Shown here: positions 52,478 to 62,466 of the stretch, piece by piece
Layout of the letters: the number at the start of each line of letters is the position of its first letter
Numbering within the stretch: the first letter of the stretch is position 1
DNA from: Vibrio ziniensis
Lineage (GTDB): Bacteria; Pseudomonadota; Gammaproteobacteria; Enterobacterales; Vibrionaceae
Assembly: GCF_011064285.1 (NCBI RefSeq)
Contig: NZ_CP049331.1
Location: forward strand, 1,178,001-1,242,000
Length of the DNA: 64,000 nt
Direction of reading: 5' to 3'
Position numbers and translations under genes: made by a program
The notes under the pieces: generated by a model
Seen by the model: the letters and a program-made list of their open reading frames with translations, nothing else
Databases searched by the model: none
What the model was told of the DNA's origin: nothing

Positions 52478-52505
52478 AAAAAGCTCTGAAAATGCAGAGC
52501 TTTTT
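52478..52505 (+). terminator. terminator downstream of the IS (probably the old end of the flagellar operon)
   Basis: A perfect 11-bp stem AAAAAGCTCTG / CAGAGCTTTTT with loop AAAATG. Before the IS insertion it lay about 40 bases after the palindromic repeat, so it probably terminated the late flagellar transcript. Confidence 0.8.
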
Positions 52506-52553
52506 ACTATCAAAACTTTAACTATCACATACTGTATAAACGTTAGGTTATAT

Positions 52554-52586
52554 AAAAATCCGTCTTCTTGGAAGGCGGATTTTTTA
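52554..52586 (-). terminator. terminator of the GGDEF-like gene
   Basis: The stem AAAAATCCGTCTTC / GAAGGCGGATTTTT (G-T pair inside) has A and T runs at both ends. It lies about 33 bases beyond the minus-strand stop at 52619. Confidence 0.8.
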
Positions 52587-52618
52587 CATAGAAATTGATA
52601 TCAATAACTATAAGTTAT

Positions 52619-53968
52619 TTAGTTGACCAACTTAGATATCTCATCTTGAGCTATAGAGACAATACTATCGATATTAGCTGAACTTTGAATGTTGGATATG
52701 ATTCTTGATGCTCTGAGCTTTAATTCATGTTCAGAGTACATATCATCACCTAGTCTAAATAAAACCTTATTCAATACTTTCACCGCATTTTCAGTCGAAC
52801 ACTTAGGCAATAGAATAATCAGTTCATTATCGCTGTTCGAGTTTCTAATGAGATAATCACTTGCACGAATAAAAGAACCAATAATAGCAACCATATGTGC
52901 ATGTGCCATGGGGACCACATTGCGTTGCTTTGCTTCTTCCAAATCGTATTTAACGAGGATTAATGAGTTCTCAGCATTCGCTTTAATAACATCTTCTAAA
53001 TGACGAGACTCAGTAATTTCGTAGCTATAGACCGCTACGTCATCACATAATTTGTTAAACTCAGTGTCATAGAAGCTTTCTTTTCCTGCCACTATGTTTC
53101 TAGTTAATCTGTTGAGTTCTATTTTCTTCAGCAATAGGAATAGGATAAAGAATACAAGTGCACTGTATTGAACAAATAGATAAGAATGACTTACCCATAT
53201 GTCTACATAGGAAATCTTTATACGAATGATGTTTTTTGTATCGATATAAAAATCACCTTGATATTGTAAAATAGGTAGGTCTGAGCTTGAGAAACTGTAG
53301 ACATTTTTACCATTGTAATATTCTTTGTTCATGAAAGTGTGTTGATTAAAAATATTACTAACGGGAATATCTAGGATTAGACTACCTAAGTTGACCCCAT
53401 CTTTAATAATCGGTCGAGAAATGGTGAAATTAGTGCTGCCAGATGGATCTTCCAGGATATCGTAATTATAGGTCACACTAGAAAGCTTGCTGTTGTAATA
53501 CAGCAGGGCGCAATAATCAGACAGTTCACATTGGATAGAATTTTTAAAGGTAAGATAATTAGTCGGCTTTATACGATAGAACAGAGTTCCGTTGACTACT
53601 GATAAGTAGTTCAGCTCTTTATTATATTCTTCATTGATTAATCGTGGATTATTATCATAAAGGTCTGATATGGTTTGTAATATCGTGGCATCGACAATAT
53701 TTATTTTTCCTTTTACATAAAGATCTTTGAGATCTTTGTTGTTATCACGAATAAATGCTCCATCTTTATCTTGTGCTAAATTACTAAGGATGTTTTTAGA
53801 TACAATATTTAGCTTTTCTCTAGATGCGTCAAATACAGAAATAAAGTTGTTAAATCTATAAACTTTATCACTAATAATACTGTTAGTAGCAAAGCTAATG
53901 TGCAAGGCACCTAATATCAGGCCCAAACCTATGCTTGCTAATATGGCTAGCGATATTCTTTTCATCAC
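52619..53968 (-). CDS. membrane sensor protein with degenerate GGDEF-like domain
   Basis: A 449-residue inner-membrane protein. One membrane helix (about 4-27) and a second (about 268-287, LFVQYSALVFFILFLLLKKI) frame a periplasmic sensor domain of ~240 residues. The C-terminal part (about 335-449) has the spacing of a diguanylate cyclase domain. The catalytic loop, however, reads SDNELIILLP where active enzymes have GGDEFAILLP, so it should be inactive. It might bind c-di-GMP or a partner, and a role in the swim/swarm decision is possible given its place beside the flagellar genes. The gene is A/T-rich. Family assignment is by pattern only. Confidence 0.6.
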   Translation of the reverse strand: MMKRISLAILASIGLGLILGALHISFATNSIISDKVYRFNNFISVFDASREKLNIVSKNILSNLAQDKDGAFIRDNNKDLKDLYVKGKINIVDATILQTISDLYDNNPRLINEEYNKELNYLSVVNGTLFYRIKPTNYLTFKNSIQCELSDYCALLYYNSKLSSVTYNYDILEDPSGSTNFTISRPIIKDGVNLGSLILDIPVSNIFNQHTFMNKEYYNGKNVYSFSSSDLPILQYQGDFYIDTKNIIRIKISYVDIWVSHSYLFVQYSALVFFILFLLLKKIELNRLTRNIVAGKESFYDTEFNKLCDDVAVYSYEITESRHLEDVIKANAENSLILVKYDLEEAKQRNVVPMAHAHMVAIIGSFIRASDYLIRNSNSDNELIILLPKCSTENAVKVLNKVLFRLGDDMYSEHELKLRASRIISNIQSSANIDSIVSIAQDEISKLVN

Positions 53969-54271
53969 TCAAACTCAAACAGGGGGTTAAAACTCAACTT
54001 AACATTTTAGAGCTTTGTGAAATTTGCTGTATGTAGGATTAGTCTGTTTGTCTTAACGTAAAAACTGCTTACGTGGTGAGGTTAAATTCCATTTTTACTC
54101 TTAGTTATCTAAAGCCGTTTGAGTTTTATAGTTAAGCTCTAATTCAATACATGAATATTATTAATAAACAAGTTGAGTATTAGTTGATTGTTTCATTAAG
54201 CTGTTGGAGTGATAGTTTAGCCATCCAGACATCTTTTGTGTTTGGCTCAGATTAACAAAAGGAACGATCAC
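53969..54271. promoter_or_regulatory. regulatory region upstream of metE, with candidate MetR and MetJ sites
   Basis: About 300 bases between divergent genes. TGAATATTATTAA at 54152-54164 matches the MetR consensus TGAANNTNNTTCA except for one base. At 54219-54234, AGCCATCC (5 of 8) and AGACATCT (7 of 8) form a weak tandem met box for MetJ. The ribosome binding site AAAGGAA precedes the metE ATG. No gene is seen in the interval. Confidence 0.45.
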
Positions 54272-56566
54272 ATGGCGACTATTACACATATTTTGGGCTA
54301 TCCACGTATTGGCGAAAAACGCGAACTTAAATTTGCACTAGAAAAATACTGGCGTGGTGACATCACTCAACAAGAACTAAAAGCGGTTGGTAGTGAAATT
54401 CGACACAACAACTGGGCGTTACAAAAATCAGCAGGTTTAAGCTTCGCGACTGCGGGCGATTTCGCTTGGTACGATCATGTACTCACCACCACATTACTTC
54501 TTGGACACGTGCCTGCTCGTCATAATCATGGCTTTCCTGACCTCGATACACTGTTCCGTGTTGGTCGTGGTCAATCGCAAAGTTCATGTGGCTGTAATGG
54601 CAGTGCCGCATCAGATATGACTAAGTGGTTCAACACCAACTACCACTATATTGTTCCTGAGTTCAGCTCAGACGATAAATTCGAAGTCTGCTGGCCACAA
54701 CTGTTTGAAGAGGTGAACGAAGCCATTAAAACGGGAGCGAATGTAAAACCGGTTCTATTAGGGCCTGTGAGTTACCTGTATCTCGGAAAAGAAGTCGAAG
54801 AGAATTTTGACCGTTTGACTTTACTACCTTGTTTACTGACGGCTTACCAAAACATTTTGTCGAAATTGGCCAAACAAGGGGTTGAGTGGGTGCAAATTGA
54901 TGAACCCGTGCTATCACTTGAGCTTGAAAGCCAATGGCAGGACGCATTTAAATTGGCGTACCAGGTGTTGCAAGGAGACGTTAAAGTACTGCTTACCACA
55001 TACTTTGACTCAGTGATTGATACTCTCGACAAGATAGTTGCACTGCCAGTGAACGGTCTTCATATAGACATTTCCGCTGCGCCACAGCAGCTAGATAGCG
55101 TACTAAACAAACTGCCGGAGCATTGGGTTCTGTCTGTTGGTGCTATCAATGGTAGAAACGTATGGCGAGCAGATTTGGGTCATCTTCGTAACCAGCTACA
55201 ACCGGTGAAAGACAAATTAGGTGATCGCCTTTGGGTCGCAAGTTCATGTTCACTGCTTCATAGCCCTGTTGATTTAGAGCTTGAGCAGAATCTTTCAGCA
55301 GAGGTGCGTAGCTGGTTTGCTTTTGCAAAACAGAAAGTGACGGAAGTTGCCGCACTTGGACGAGCATTGGATGGCGAGCAAGATGCCATTCTAGCTTGTG
55401 ATACTTATAGTCAGCCAATAGTGAAGCGAAAGACAGCAACGCACGTTAACAAGCCACAGGTACAAGCTCGAGTAAATGCTATTACTGCTTCGTTGGCAGA
55501 AAGAAGTGAGCCGTATAAGCAACGAGCTGCGAAACAAGCGAAGCAGCTTGGTTTGCCATTGTTCCCAACCACAACTATTGGTTCGTTTCCTCAAACCGGC
55601 GAGATTCGCACTCAACGTAGCGCATTCCGAACAGGGGTATTGCCAGAGGCTGAGTATATTACTGCGCTGAGAGGGCACATTGCTGATGCTGTAAAGCGTC
55701 AAGAGGCTTTAGGGTTAGATGTGTTAGTACATGGTGAGGCAGAGCGTAACGACATGGTTGAGTACTTTGCGGAAAACCTCGCTGGTTTCCAAACTACGCA
55801 ATTTGGTTGGGTGCAAAGTTATGGTTCACGCTGCGTGAAGCCAGCGATTGTCGTCGCAGATATTGAACGTGAAAAGCCAATGACGGTGGAATGGTCTAGC
55901 TACGCACAGTCCCTGACCAAGAAGAAGATGAAAGGCATGCTGACTGGTCCTGTTACCATCTTGTGCTGGACATTCCCACGTGAAGACATCAGCCGCAAAG
56001 AGATTGCGCAGCAATTGGCTCTGGCACTGCGTGATGAAGTGTCTGATCTTCAAAACGCGGGTATTAATATCATTCAGATTGATGAACCAGCAATTCGTGA
56101 AGGTTTACCACTGAAGAAGCGTGACCATAAAACGTATTTAGATTGGGCAGTTGAATCATTCAAAATCTCTGCGGCAAGTGCAACAGCAGAAACGCAGATC
56201 CATACGCACATGTGTTACAGCGAGTTCAATGAAATCATCGATTCGGTTGCTGCACTGGATGCCGATGTGATTACCATTGAGACTTCCCGTTCGAATATGG
56301 AACTGCTGAAGGCGTTTGAAGATTTTAACTATCCAAATGAAATTGGCCCTGGTGTCTATGATATCCACTCACCAAATATCCCAACGCAGGAATGGATTGA
56401 AGACCTGTTACGTAAAGCAGCAGCGAAAATCCCAGCAGAGCGTTTATGGGTAAACCCAGACTGTGGATTGAAAACACGTAATTGGAAAGAGGTTGAAGCT
56501 TCGCTCATCAATATGGTGTTAGCAGCAAAAACCTTGCGTGAAGAGGCACAAAGTAACGTGGCCTAA
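54272..56566 (+). CDS. metE: MetE, cobalamin-independent methionine synthase
   Basis: A 764-residue enzyme that methylates homocysteine with methyl-tetrahydrofolate (polyglutamate) to form methionine. The N-terminal barrel starts [20 protein letters not shown]. The C-terminal barrel holds the zinc ligands in [10 protein letters not shown] (His, Cys), TIETSRS (Glu) and NPDCGLKTR (Cys). The start at 54272 has AAAGGAA upstream; an earlier in-frame start at 54236 lacks one. Full length. Its usual neighbour metR lies 38 kb away in this window. A hairpin terminator follows. Confidence 0.97.
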   Translation: MATITHILGYPRIGEKRELKFALEKYWRGDITQQELKAVGSEIRHNNWALQKSAGLSFATAGDFAWYDHVLTTTLLLGHVPARHNHGFPDLDTLFRVGRGQSQSSCGCNGSAASDMTKWFNTNYHYIVPEFSSDDKFEVCWPQLFEEVNEAIKTGANVKPVLLGPVSYLYLGKEVEENFDRLTLLPCLLTAYQNILSKLAKQGVEWVQIDEPVLSLELESQWQDAFKLAYQVLQGDVKVLLTTYFDSVIDTLDKIVALPVNGLHIDISAAPQQLDSVLNKLPEHWVLSVGAINGRNVWRADLGHLRNQLQPVKDKLGDRLWVASSCSLLHSPVDLELEQNLSAEVRSWFAFAKQKVTEVAALGRALDGEQDAILACDTYSQPIVKRKTATHVNKPQVQARVNAITASLAERSEPYKQRAAKQAKQLGLPLFPTTTIGSFPQTGEIRTQRSAFRTGVLPEAEYITALRGHIADAVKRQEALGLDVLVHGEAERNDMVEYFAENLAGFQTTQFGWVQSYGSRCVKPAIVVADIEREKPMTVEWSSYAQSLTKKKMKGMLTGPVTILCWTFPREDISRKEIAQQLALALRDEVSDLQNAGINIIQIDEPAIREGLPLKKRDHKTYLDWAVESFKISAASATAETQIHTHMCYSEFNEIIDSVAALDADVITIETSRSNMELLKAFEDFNYPNEIGPGVYDIHSPNIPTQEWIEDLLRKAAAKIPAERLWVNPDCGLKTRNWKEVEASLINMVLAAKTLREEAQSNVA

Positions 56567-56604
56567 AATAAAGGTAGCAAAATTAACAAAAGTAGTAGAA
56601 CAAA

Positions 56605-56632
56605 GAAGGAGCTCAACTGAGCTCCTTCATAA
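56605..56632. terminator. terminator between metE and aspS
   Basis: A perfect 11-bp stem GAAGGAGCTCA / TGAGCTCCTTC between two converging genes. Confidence 0.75.
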
Positions 56633-56645
56633 ATAGCGAATCACA

Positions 56646-57041
56646 TTATAGTGAAGTACAAGTTTGTTGAGTAATGAGCTCATCAACCATTAATTGACCT
56701 CGGGTGTTACGCATTTTAATACGGTAACTTATTCCCACTTCAAGATTCGCTTTGATATTTTTGTCAGAGCAAAAACTTTTTATGCTATTTTTCAGCACTT
56801 CGGCTACTGGTTTAGCGTTTTTACCATCAGCATTATAGACCATCATCATTTCAATGGTGGTTCCCTGAGCATTGGCTCGCAGAATATTCAGAGGACCATA
56901 TTCTAAGGGGAGTTCAGCACTAAGCAGGCTAGCTCTATTCTCAGCCAGTAGTTCCAAATTTCGTTGGTTTTCAGCATTGGAGCTACAACCCGAAAGTAAA
57001 ATTAAACTGAAGGTGATAAAGCTAGCGATATATTTTTTCAT
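56646..57041 (-). CDS. aspS: AspS-like type II secretion pilotin lipoprotein
   Basis: A 131-residue lipoprotein: signal KKYIASFITFSLILLSGC with lipobox LSGC at Cys19. The mature domain is about 110 residues with two cysteines (SFCSDKN and QQTCTSL) that can form the disulfide seen in AspS. AspS pilots the GspD secretin to the outer membrane in Vibrio. In V. cholerae, as I recall, the aspS gene lies next to metE, as here. The start at 57041 is chosen to give the lipoprotein signal; longer starts would bury it. Type II secretion would export GlyGly-CTERM proteases such as the one at 10773. Confidence 0.75.
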   Translation of the reverse strand: MKKYIASFITFSLILLSGCSSNAENQRNLELLAENRASLLSAELPLEYGPLNILRANAQGTTIEMMMVYNADGKNAKPVAEVLKNSIKSFCSDKNIKANLEVGISYRIKMRNTRGQLMVDELITQQTCTSL

Positions 57042-57042
57042 A

Positions 57043-57339
57043 TTAAAAAACTTTTTTGAACGGTTTGATGATGACATTAGCATAAACACCTGCAGCGACG
57101 TAAGGATCTGCATCTGCCCAAGTTTTGGCTTCCTCTAGCGAGTTGAAATCAGCAATTACTGTTGATCCAGTAAAACCAGCTTCGCCTGGATTTTCGGAAT
57201 CGATAGCAGGCATTGGACCAGCTGTCAGCAAACGGCCTTCATCTTGAAGAGCTTGCAAGCGTTCTAAATGCGCTGCGCGAACACCCATACGCTTTTCTAG
57301 AGAGTTCTCAACATCTTGAGAAAAAATGACATACCACAT
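57043..57339 (-). CDS. yciI: YciI family protein
   Basis: A 98-residue small enzyme-like protein of the YCII superfamily (ferredoxin-like fold). Start [17 protein letters not shown], the block [25 protein letters not shown] with the conserved His, and the end [21 protein letters not shown] are typical. The biochemical role is not settled. The start was set at the ATG at 57339 (MWYVIFSQ). It is cotranscribed with aspS, which starts 1 base after its stop. Confidence 0.92.
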   Translation of the reverse strand: MWYVIFSQDVENSLEKRMGVRAAHLERLQALQDEGRLLTAGPMPAIDSENPGEAGFTGSTVIADFNSLEEAKTWADADPYVAAGVYANVIIKPFKKVF

Positions 57340-57470
57340 AATCCATATCCTTATTAATGACTGAAACAACAAGCTAACAGTTGCCTAAATTAACTTTGGT
57401 TTAAGTTAATAGGGGGGTAATGTACTGAAACTTGGTAAATGATTAAACCTCAGTGGTCATATTTCTGTGA

Positions 57471-57872
57471 TCAGTTTCTTGGATTGATCTGACGGGGGCG
57501 ACCGTCAGAATCAATCGCAACATAGTTGAAAGTAGCTTCACACACTTGGAAACGATCTCCGACACCGTCGACTCTGATGGGTTTCACCCAAACTTCCAGG
57601 TTAATCGACATGGAAGTTCGACCAATCTTAGTACATTCGCCGTAACAACATACAACGTCACCAACTTTTACCGGCTTTTTAAACGCGATACTTGAAACCG
57701 ACACCGTAACAATACGACCAGAAGAAATCTCTTTTGCTAAAATACCACCAGCCAAATCGAGTTGGGACATGATCCATCCACCAAAAATGTCACCATTCGC
57801 ATTGGTGTCGGCTGGCATAGCAAGTGTTCTAAGTAATAGTTGACCTCTAGGGGAAGTGACTTCCTGACTCAT
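57471..57872 (-). CDS. yciA: YciA acyl-CoA thioesterase
   Basis: A 133-residue hot-dog-fold thioesterase that hydrolyses acyl-CoAs. The catalytic block NANGDIFGGWIMSQLDLAGG with its Asp is complete, as is SSIAFKKPVKVGDVVCCYG. The start at 57872 (MSQEVTSPRGQ) is preferred, matching the family N-terminus. It belongs to the yciI-yciA-yciB group also found together in enterobacteria. Confidence 0.93.
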   Translation of the reverse strand: MSQEVTSPRGQLLLRTLAMPADTNANGDIFGGWIMSQLDLAGGILAKEISSGRIVTVSVSSIAFKKPVKVGDVVCCYGECTKIGRTSMSINLEVWVKPIRVDGVGDRFQVCEATFNYVAIDSDGRPRQINPRN

Positions 57873-57989
57873 TTCAATTTCCGTAGTAAACAAAACAGCG
57901 ACTGTGATTAGCGAGTCGCTGTTAGAAAGGTGGCTATTATAGCAGTAAATACTACTTAGATTTAACCCTTAAACGGAGCACTGAATCAC

Positions 57990-58535
57990 CTATTGGTTAG
58001 AATTCTTCTGCTCTTTAGGTAAATGCTTGTAGATATAGACACCTGTTAGCAGAGTATAGATAAAGGTCGCTACAAGAAGGCCAAACACTTTAAAGTTTAC
58101 CCATACATCTAAAGGTAGTTGGTATGCGATATAAATGTTTACCACAGCGCATACAGCGAAAAAGCTAACCCATGCCCAGGTTACTTTTGCCCATACGCTA
58201 TCGGGTAAGGTAATTTCTTTACCTAACATGCCTTTGATTGCTGATTTGCCAATCATATGACTAATAGTCAGACCTAAAGCAAATACGGTGTAAACAATGG
58301 TGACTTTCCACTTAATGAAATTGTCATCGTGTAGGAAGATAGTCATACCACCAAATATTGCAACAACCACAAAAGTGATGAGCTGCATTTTTTCGACTTT
58401 CTTATAAACGAAGTAGGAAATTGCTACTTGGATAGCTGTCGCTGCAATCAAAGCTGCGGTAGCAACATATATGTCGTAAAGCTTAAAAAGAGCAAAGAAG
58501 ATAATTAGAGGAATAAACTCAATCAGTTGTTTCAT
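57990..58535 (-). CDS. yciB: YciB, inner membrane (septation) protein
   Basis: A 181-residue membrane protein with five or so helices ([23 protein letters not shown] at the start) and the block [17 protein letters not shown], typical of YciB/IspZ, a membrane protein linked to cell envelope upkeep and septation. The start at 58535 (MKQLIEFIP) matches the family start. Its end is charged ([12 protein letters not shown]). Confidence 0.92.
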   Translation of the reverse strand: MKQLIEFIPLIIFFALFKLYDIYVATAALIAATAIQVAISYFVYKKVEKMQLITFVVVAIFGGMTIFLHDDNFIKWKVTIVYTVFALGLTISHMIGKSAIKGMLGKEITLPDSVWAKVTWAWVSFFAVCAVVNIYIAYQLPLDVWVNFKVFGLLVATFIYTLLTGVYIYKHLPKEQKNSNQ

Positions 58536-58640
58536 TATATGGGTACATCCAAACTTTTCGTTGCCCACAGTCTACTCAATTTGCACGGTTATCTAAATAG
58601 GCGTAAACCATTTAGTTACAAAATGGCGATCTTCTTAATG

Positions 58641-58672
58641 AAAACAAAAAAGCCGCCCCTAGGGACGGCTTC
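58641..58672 (-). terminator. terminator of the symporter gene
   Basis: On the minus strand the stem AGCCGTCCC / GGGGCGGCT is followed by TTTTTTGTTTT. It lies about 20 bases after the symporter stop. Confidence 0.8.
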
Positions 58673-58689
58673 TCTTTTAAAATCATCAA

Positions 58690-59985
58690 TTAAGCTTGTT
58701 GATCTTGGTAAACTTTTTCTTCTTCAGGTTCTTCAATCAAAGAATCTACGATTACAGCACACGCTGCATCACCAGTGATGTTCAGTGCAGTACGGATCAT
58801 GTCGAAGATACGGTCTAGAGCGAACAATAGTGGTAGACCTTCGATTGGAATACCTGCTGCTAAAAGAACCGCTACAACTAGGAATGATGGACCAGGAACA
58901 CCTGCTTGACCAACCGCACCTAAAGTTGCTGTTACGATGATTGCAATGTAAGCACCGATAGACAGATCAATGTGGAATAGCTGAGCAAAGAAAATTGCAA
59001 CCAAGCCGTAGTAGATTGCGTTACCAGACATGTTAATCGTTGCACCTAGAGGTAGAACGAATGACGCTGTCGAGTTACGAACACCAAGGTCTTTCTCGAC
59101 TGTGTCCATAGTTACAGGAAGTGTTGCCATAGAAGATGCTGTAGAAAGAGCAACCGCCTGTGGCTTCTTCATTGCGCTGATGAATTTCTTCGCTGAAGTT
59201 TTGCTGAAGAAATGAATCATCGCTGGGTAAGCAATGAAACCGAAAATCAGGATAGCCGCTGTGTAAACGACAAACAGTTTGAATACCACCATTAGGGCAC
59301 CGAAACCGAATGTACCAACAGCTTCAGCCATCAGACCGAATACGCCGATTGGCGCGATAACCATTACTTTGTTGATCATCCACACCATAGAATCAACGAT
59401 AGTGTTAACACCATTGATGACTGGATCGCGTTTTTCTGGACTTTGTTTAGAGATAGCAATACCTAGGAACAAGCAGAAAACAAGAATTTGTAGAATGTTT
59501 GCGTCGTTCAAAGATTGGAAAACGTTAGTTGGGATCATACCGATAACGGTTGCCCAAAATGTAGGTAGTTCGCCTTTTGATGCGTACTCTGCTGAGAACA
59601 TGCCTTCAACACCAGAAACATCAATACCCGTACCTGGTTGGAATACTTCACCCATTACTAGTGCAAGAGCAACTGCAAGAGCAGAAGTTACCGCAAAGTA
59701 ACCTAAAGTAACGAAACCAACTTTACCTGCGGAGTGGCTATTGCCTAGGCCCGCTGCACCTGAAATTAGAGCAACCGCAACCAAAGGAATAACAAGCATC
59801 TTAATTAAGTTAATAAAGATGGCACCCAGTGGAGAGAACATCGTTGCACTGTGGCCCATAACTGCACCGATTAGGGTACCGAGTACCATGGCAATCACAA
59901 CTTGAAAACCGATGTTCTGTAGTAAATTCTTTTCTTTTAACACTTCCTTAACCCCTGTGCTAATAATGTGTAAATTTTCAGACAT
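58690..59985 (-). CDS. dicarboxylate/amino acid:cation symporter (DAACS family)
   Basis: A 431-residue secondary transporter of the GltP/DctA family. Family motifs are present: serine-rich ALSTASSMATLPVTMD (hairpin 1, near 290), NMSGNAIYYGL (helix 7, in place of NMDGT) and AGVPGPSFLVVAVLL (hairpin 2). It brings glutamate, aspartate or C4-dicarboxylates in with Na+ or H+; the exact substrate cannot be read. The changed NMSGN motif marks a subgroup. The ATG at 59985 is preferred over a GTG two codons earlier. The C-terminal tail is acidic. Confidence 0.88.
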   Translation of the reverse strand: MSENLHIISTGVKEVLKEKNLLQNIGFQVVIAMVLGTLIGAVMGHSATMFSPLGAIFINLIKMLVIPLVAVALISGAAGLGNSHSAGKVGFVTLGYFAVTSALAVALALVMGEVFQPGTGIDVSGVEGMFSAEYASKGELPTFWATVIGMIPTNVFQSLNDANILQILVFCLFLGIAISKQSPEKRDPVINGVNTIVDSMVWMINKVMVIAPIGVFGLMAEAVGTFGFGALMVVFKLFVVYTAAILIFGFIAYPAMIHFFSKTSAKKFISAMKKPQAVALSTASSMATLPVTMDTVEKDLGVRNSTASFVLPLGATINMSGNAIYYGLVAIFFAQLFHIDLSIGAYIAIIVTATLGAVGQAGVPGPSFLVVAVLLAAGIPIEGLPLLFALDRIFDMIRTALNITGDAACAVIVDSLIEEPEEEKVYQDQQA

Positions 59986-60338
59986 AACCACTAACCAATC
60001 CTCGATTAGTGGAAATTTATGTTGCTCGCGTTTTTACACTTATATTTCACAATTGGCAATATGCATCTTGGTCGGATTTCACGTATTCGCACATTTTTGT
60101 TGATGAAATGGTGATTTTTGAGCCAAAGAAAACGTTTGCTTTTCGTTTGGAGAGAAACAACGTTAGATTAATTGGAAATGGTCAGAGGAGAGATGTTAAA
60201 GAAAATGATCGATTTCTTGGCTAGTGCCTTGTGCTTGAATTTAACAAAGGCGACGAATAATTGACCAGTTTAAATGAATTTTAGGGTCAATAGACCCTAA
60301 AATTTTATGGCTGGATTTTTGTTACTTGTTTCTTGAAG
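59986..60338. other. intergenic region between symporter and trpA
   Basis: About 350 bases. The left part must hold the symporter promoter (minus strand), but no clear boxes are evident. The right part holds a strong hairpin (60277-60304) that ends the trp operon. No gene of any size is convincing. Confidence 0.6.
60277..60304 (-). terminator. terminator-like hairpin of the trp operon
   Basis: A perfect 12-bp stem AATTTTAGGGTC / GACCCTAAAATT around AATA, about 35 bases after the trpA stop. The stem base is A/T-rich but no long T run follows, so it may act with Rho or as an RNA-stabilising end. Confidence 0.65.
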
Positions 60339-61145
60339 CTACTTAATCGTGGCTTGTTTCATCGGCGTAATGAAATCAGCCAGAGCCTTCAATAGCGCTT
60401 CTGGGTTGTGCTGATTGCTTTCGATAATTTTCACTACTGCAGAACCAGAAATTGCACCTGCCGCACCGGCGGCGATTGCTTGCTGAACTTGTTCTGGTTG
60501 TGAAATACCAAAGCCAAGCAATGCTGGTGGTGCATCAAACTTATTTAGCCGTTCTAACAGTTCATGAACCGGCATATTGGCTTTAGTTTCAGCGCCGGTT
60601 ACACCTGCACGAGAAAGTAGGTAAGTGTAACCTTGGCTTAATGAAGCAACGGATTTTAATGTCTCATCACTCGCTGTTGGTGGTGCGATAAAGATAGGCT
60701 TGATGCCAAATTTTTCCGCCGCAGCAACGAAATCAGCGCTTTCAGTTGTTGGTACATCCGCCACAAGCACAGAGTCAATACCTGCTTGCTGACAACGTTG
60801 ATAGAAGTTTTCAATGCCGCGAGCGAAGACTAGGTTTGCGTACATCAACAAACCAATAGGAATGTCCGGGTTCTTTGCTCGAATCTGTTTGATGAGGTCA
60901 AAACAGATATCAGGTGTTGTACCAGCGATCAGCGCTCGATTGTTAGCACCTTGAATCGTAGGTCCATCCGCCAGCGGATCTGAGAATGGGAATCCAAGCT
61001 CAAGAGCGTCAGCTCCAGCGTCAATCAACGTTTGCATAATTTGCAGAGAAAGATCAGGAGAAGGGTCACCAATCGTCACAAACGGAACAAATGCACCTTG
61101 ATTTTTATCAGCTAAGCGCTGAAAAAGAGATTGATAACGATCCAT
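60339..61145 (-). CDS. trpA: TrpA, tryptophan synthase alpha chain
   Basis: A 268-residue TIM barrel that cleaves indole-3-glycerol phosphate to indole. The catalytic Glu and Asp are in [18 protein letters not shown] (about residues 48-65). The phosphate-binding loops near [10 protein letters not shown] and [11 protein letters not shown] are intact. It is the last gene of the trp operon. Its ATG overlaps the trpB stop by one base, which supports equal production of both subunits. Confidence 0.97.
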   Translation of the reverse strand: MDRYQSLFQRLADKNQGAFVPFVTIGDPSPDLSLQIMQTLIDAGADALELGFPFSDPLADGPTIQGANNRALIAGTTPDICFDLIKQIRAKNPDIPIGLLMYANLVFARGIENFYQRCQQAGIDSVLVADVPTTESADFVAAAEKFGIKPIFIAPPTASDETLKSVASLSQGYTYLLSRAGVTGAETKANMPVHELLERLNKFDAPPALLGFGISQPEQVQQAIAAGAAGAISGSAVVKIIESNQHNPEALLKALADFITPMKQATIK

Positions 61146-62335
61146 TACAGCACTCCTTTCTCTTGTAAGATTTTATCAACGGTGAAGATATCTTTATCTC
61201 CACGACCAGACAGGTTAACTACCAGTAATTGTTCTTTATCTGGGTCAGCAAAAGCCATTTTTACTGCATGTGCTAGAGCATGCGAAGATTCAAGAGCTGG
61301 AATGATGCCTTCTTTACGAGCCAGCAACTGGAATGCGTCCAGTGCTTCGTCATCTGTAATGCTGTCGTATTCCGCACGACCAATTGAGTTCAGGTACGCG
61401 TGTTGCGGACCAACAGATGGGAAATCTAAGCCCGCAGACACAGAATAAGACTCTTCCACCTGACCGTACTCATCTTGCATCAATGGCGCTTTCATACCTA
61501 AATAGATACCTGTTTTGCCATGTTTCAGCGGTGCGCCGTGCTGGTCGGTATCAATACCTTTACCTGCTGGCTCAATACCGATCAGACGAACCGATTCTTC
61601 TTCGATAAAGTCGGCAAACATACCAATTGCGTTAGAACCACCGCCTACGCATGCAATCACAGCATCAGGTAAACGACCTTCGCGTGCTAGGATCTGATTC
61701 TTCGTTTCTTCGCCGATGATGTGTTGGAATTCACGCACAATGGTTGGGAACGGGTGAGGACCTGCTGCCGTACCTAACAAGTAGTGGGTCGTTTCATAGC
61801 TTGCAGACCAGTCACGCATCGCTTCATTACAGGCATCTTTCAATGTAGATGAACCAGAGTGCACGGGAATCACTTCTGCGCCCATTAAACGCATGCGAAA
61901 TACGTTCGGGCTTTGGCGTTCTACGTCTTTTGCACCCATGTAAACGCGACATTTTAAACCTAATAATGCACAAGCCAGAGCTGTAGCCACACCATGTTGA
62001 CCAGCACCCGTTTCAGCGATGATTTCAGTTTTGCCCATGCGTTTGGCCAAAAGCGCCTGACCAAGAACTTGGTTGGTTTTATGCGCGCCACCGTGCAACA
62101 GATCTTCACGCTTAAGGTACAGCTTGGTTTTTGTTCCTTTGGTGATGTTGCGCGTCAGTGTCAGAGCTGTAGGGCGCCCAGCATATTCCTGAAGCAGAGT
62201 CATAAATTCTGAGCGGAAGCTTGGGTCTTCTTGTGCATCAATAAAAGCTTGTTCAAGCTGGTCGAGAGCCGGTACCAGAATTTGTGGTACGAATTGACCA
62301 CCGTACTCTCCAAAATAGGCGTTAAGTTTTGCCAT
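61145..62335 (-). CDS. trpB: TrpB, tryptophan synthase beta chain
   Basis: A 396-residue pyridoxal-phosphate enzyme that joins indole and serine. The PLP lysine is in [14 protein letters not shown] (near 87), and the phosphate loop is [12 protein letters not shown] (near 232). The substrate loop [12 protein letters not shown] (near 109) is complete. It works as an alpha2-beta2 complex with TrpA. A 131-base gap with tandem repeats separates it from trpCF. Confidence 0.97.
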   Translation of the reverse strand: MAKLNAYFGEYGGQFVPQILVPALDQLEQAFIDAQEDPSFRSEFMTLLQEYAGRPTALTLTRNITKGTKTKLYLKREDLLHGGAHKTNQVLGQALLAKRMGKTEIIAETGAGQHGVATALACALLGLKCRVYMGAKDVERQSPNVFRMRLMGAEVIPVHSGSSTLKDACNEAMRDWSASYETTHYLLGTAAGPHPFPTIVREFQHIIGEETKNQILAREGRLPDAVIACVGGGSNAIGMFADFIEEESVRLIGIEPAGKGIDTDQHGAPLKHGKTGIYLGMKAPLMQDEYGQVEESYSVSAGLDFPSVGPQHAYLNSIGRAEYDSITDDEALDAFQLLARKEGIIPALESSHALAHAVKMAFADPDKEQLLVVNLSGRGDKDIFTVDKILQEKGVL

Positions 62336-62411
62336 GTTAGTTATCCCTTCATTGCGAACTCCGATTGGTATTCGGAGTAACGATAATAGTCTGTCAAATG
62401 GGCTCGTCGTT

Positions 62412-62462
62412 GTTAAAAACGAACCATGGTTAAAAACAAGCCATGGTTAAAAACGAACCATG
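62412..62462. repeat. tandem repeat of 17 bases (3 copies) between trpCF and trpB
   Basis: Three head-to-tail copies of GTTAAAAACGAACCATG; the middle copy has two changes (GTTAAAAACAAGCCATG). The unit contains CCATGG across each junction. It lies just after the trpCF stop and may alter spacing or stability of the operon mRNA. Confidence 0.9.
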
Positions 62463-62466
62463 AAAA

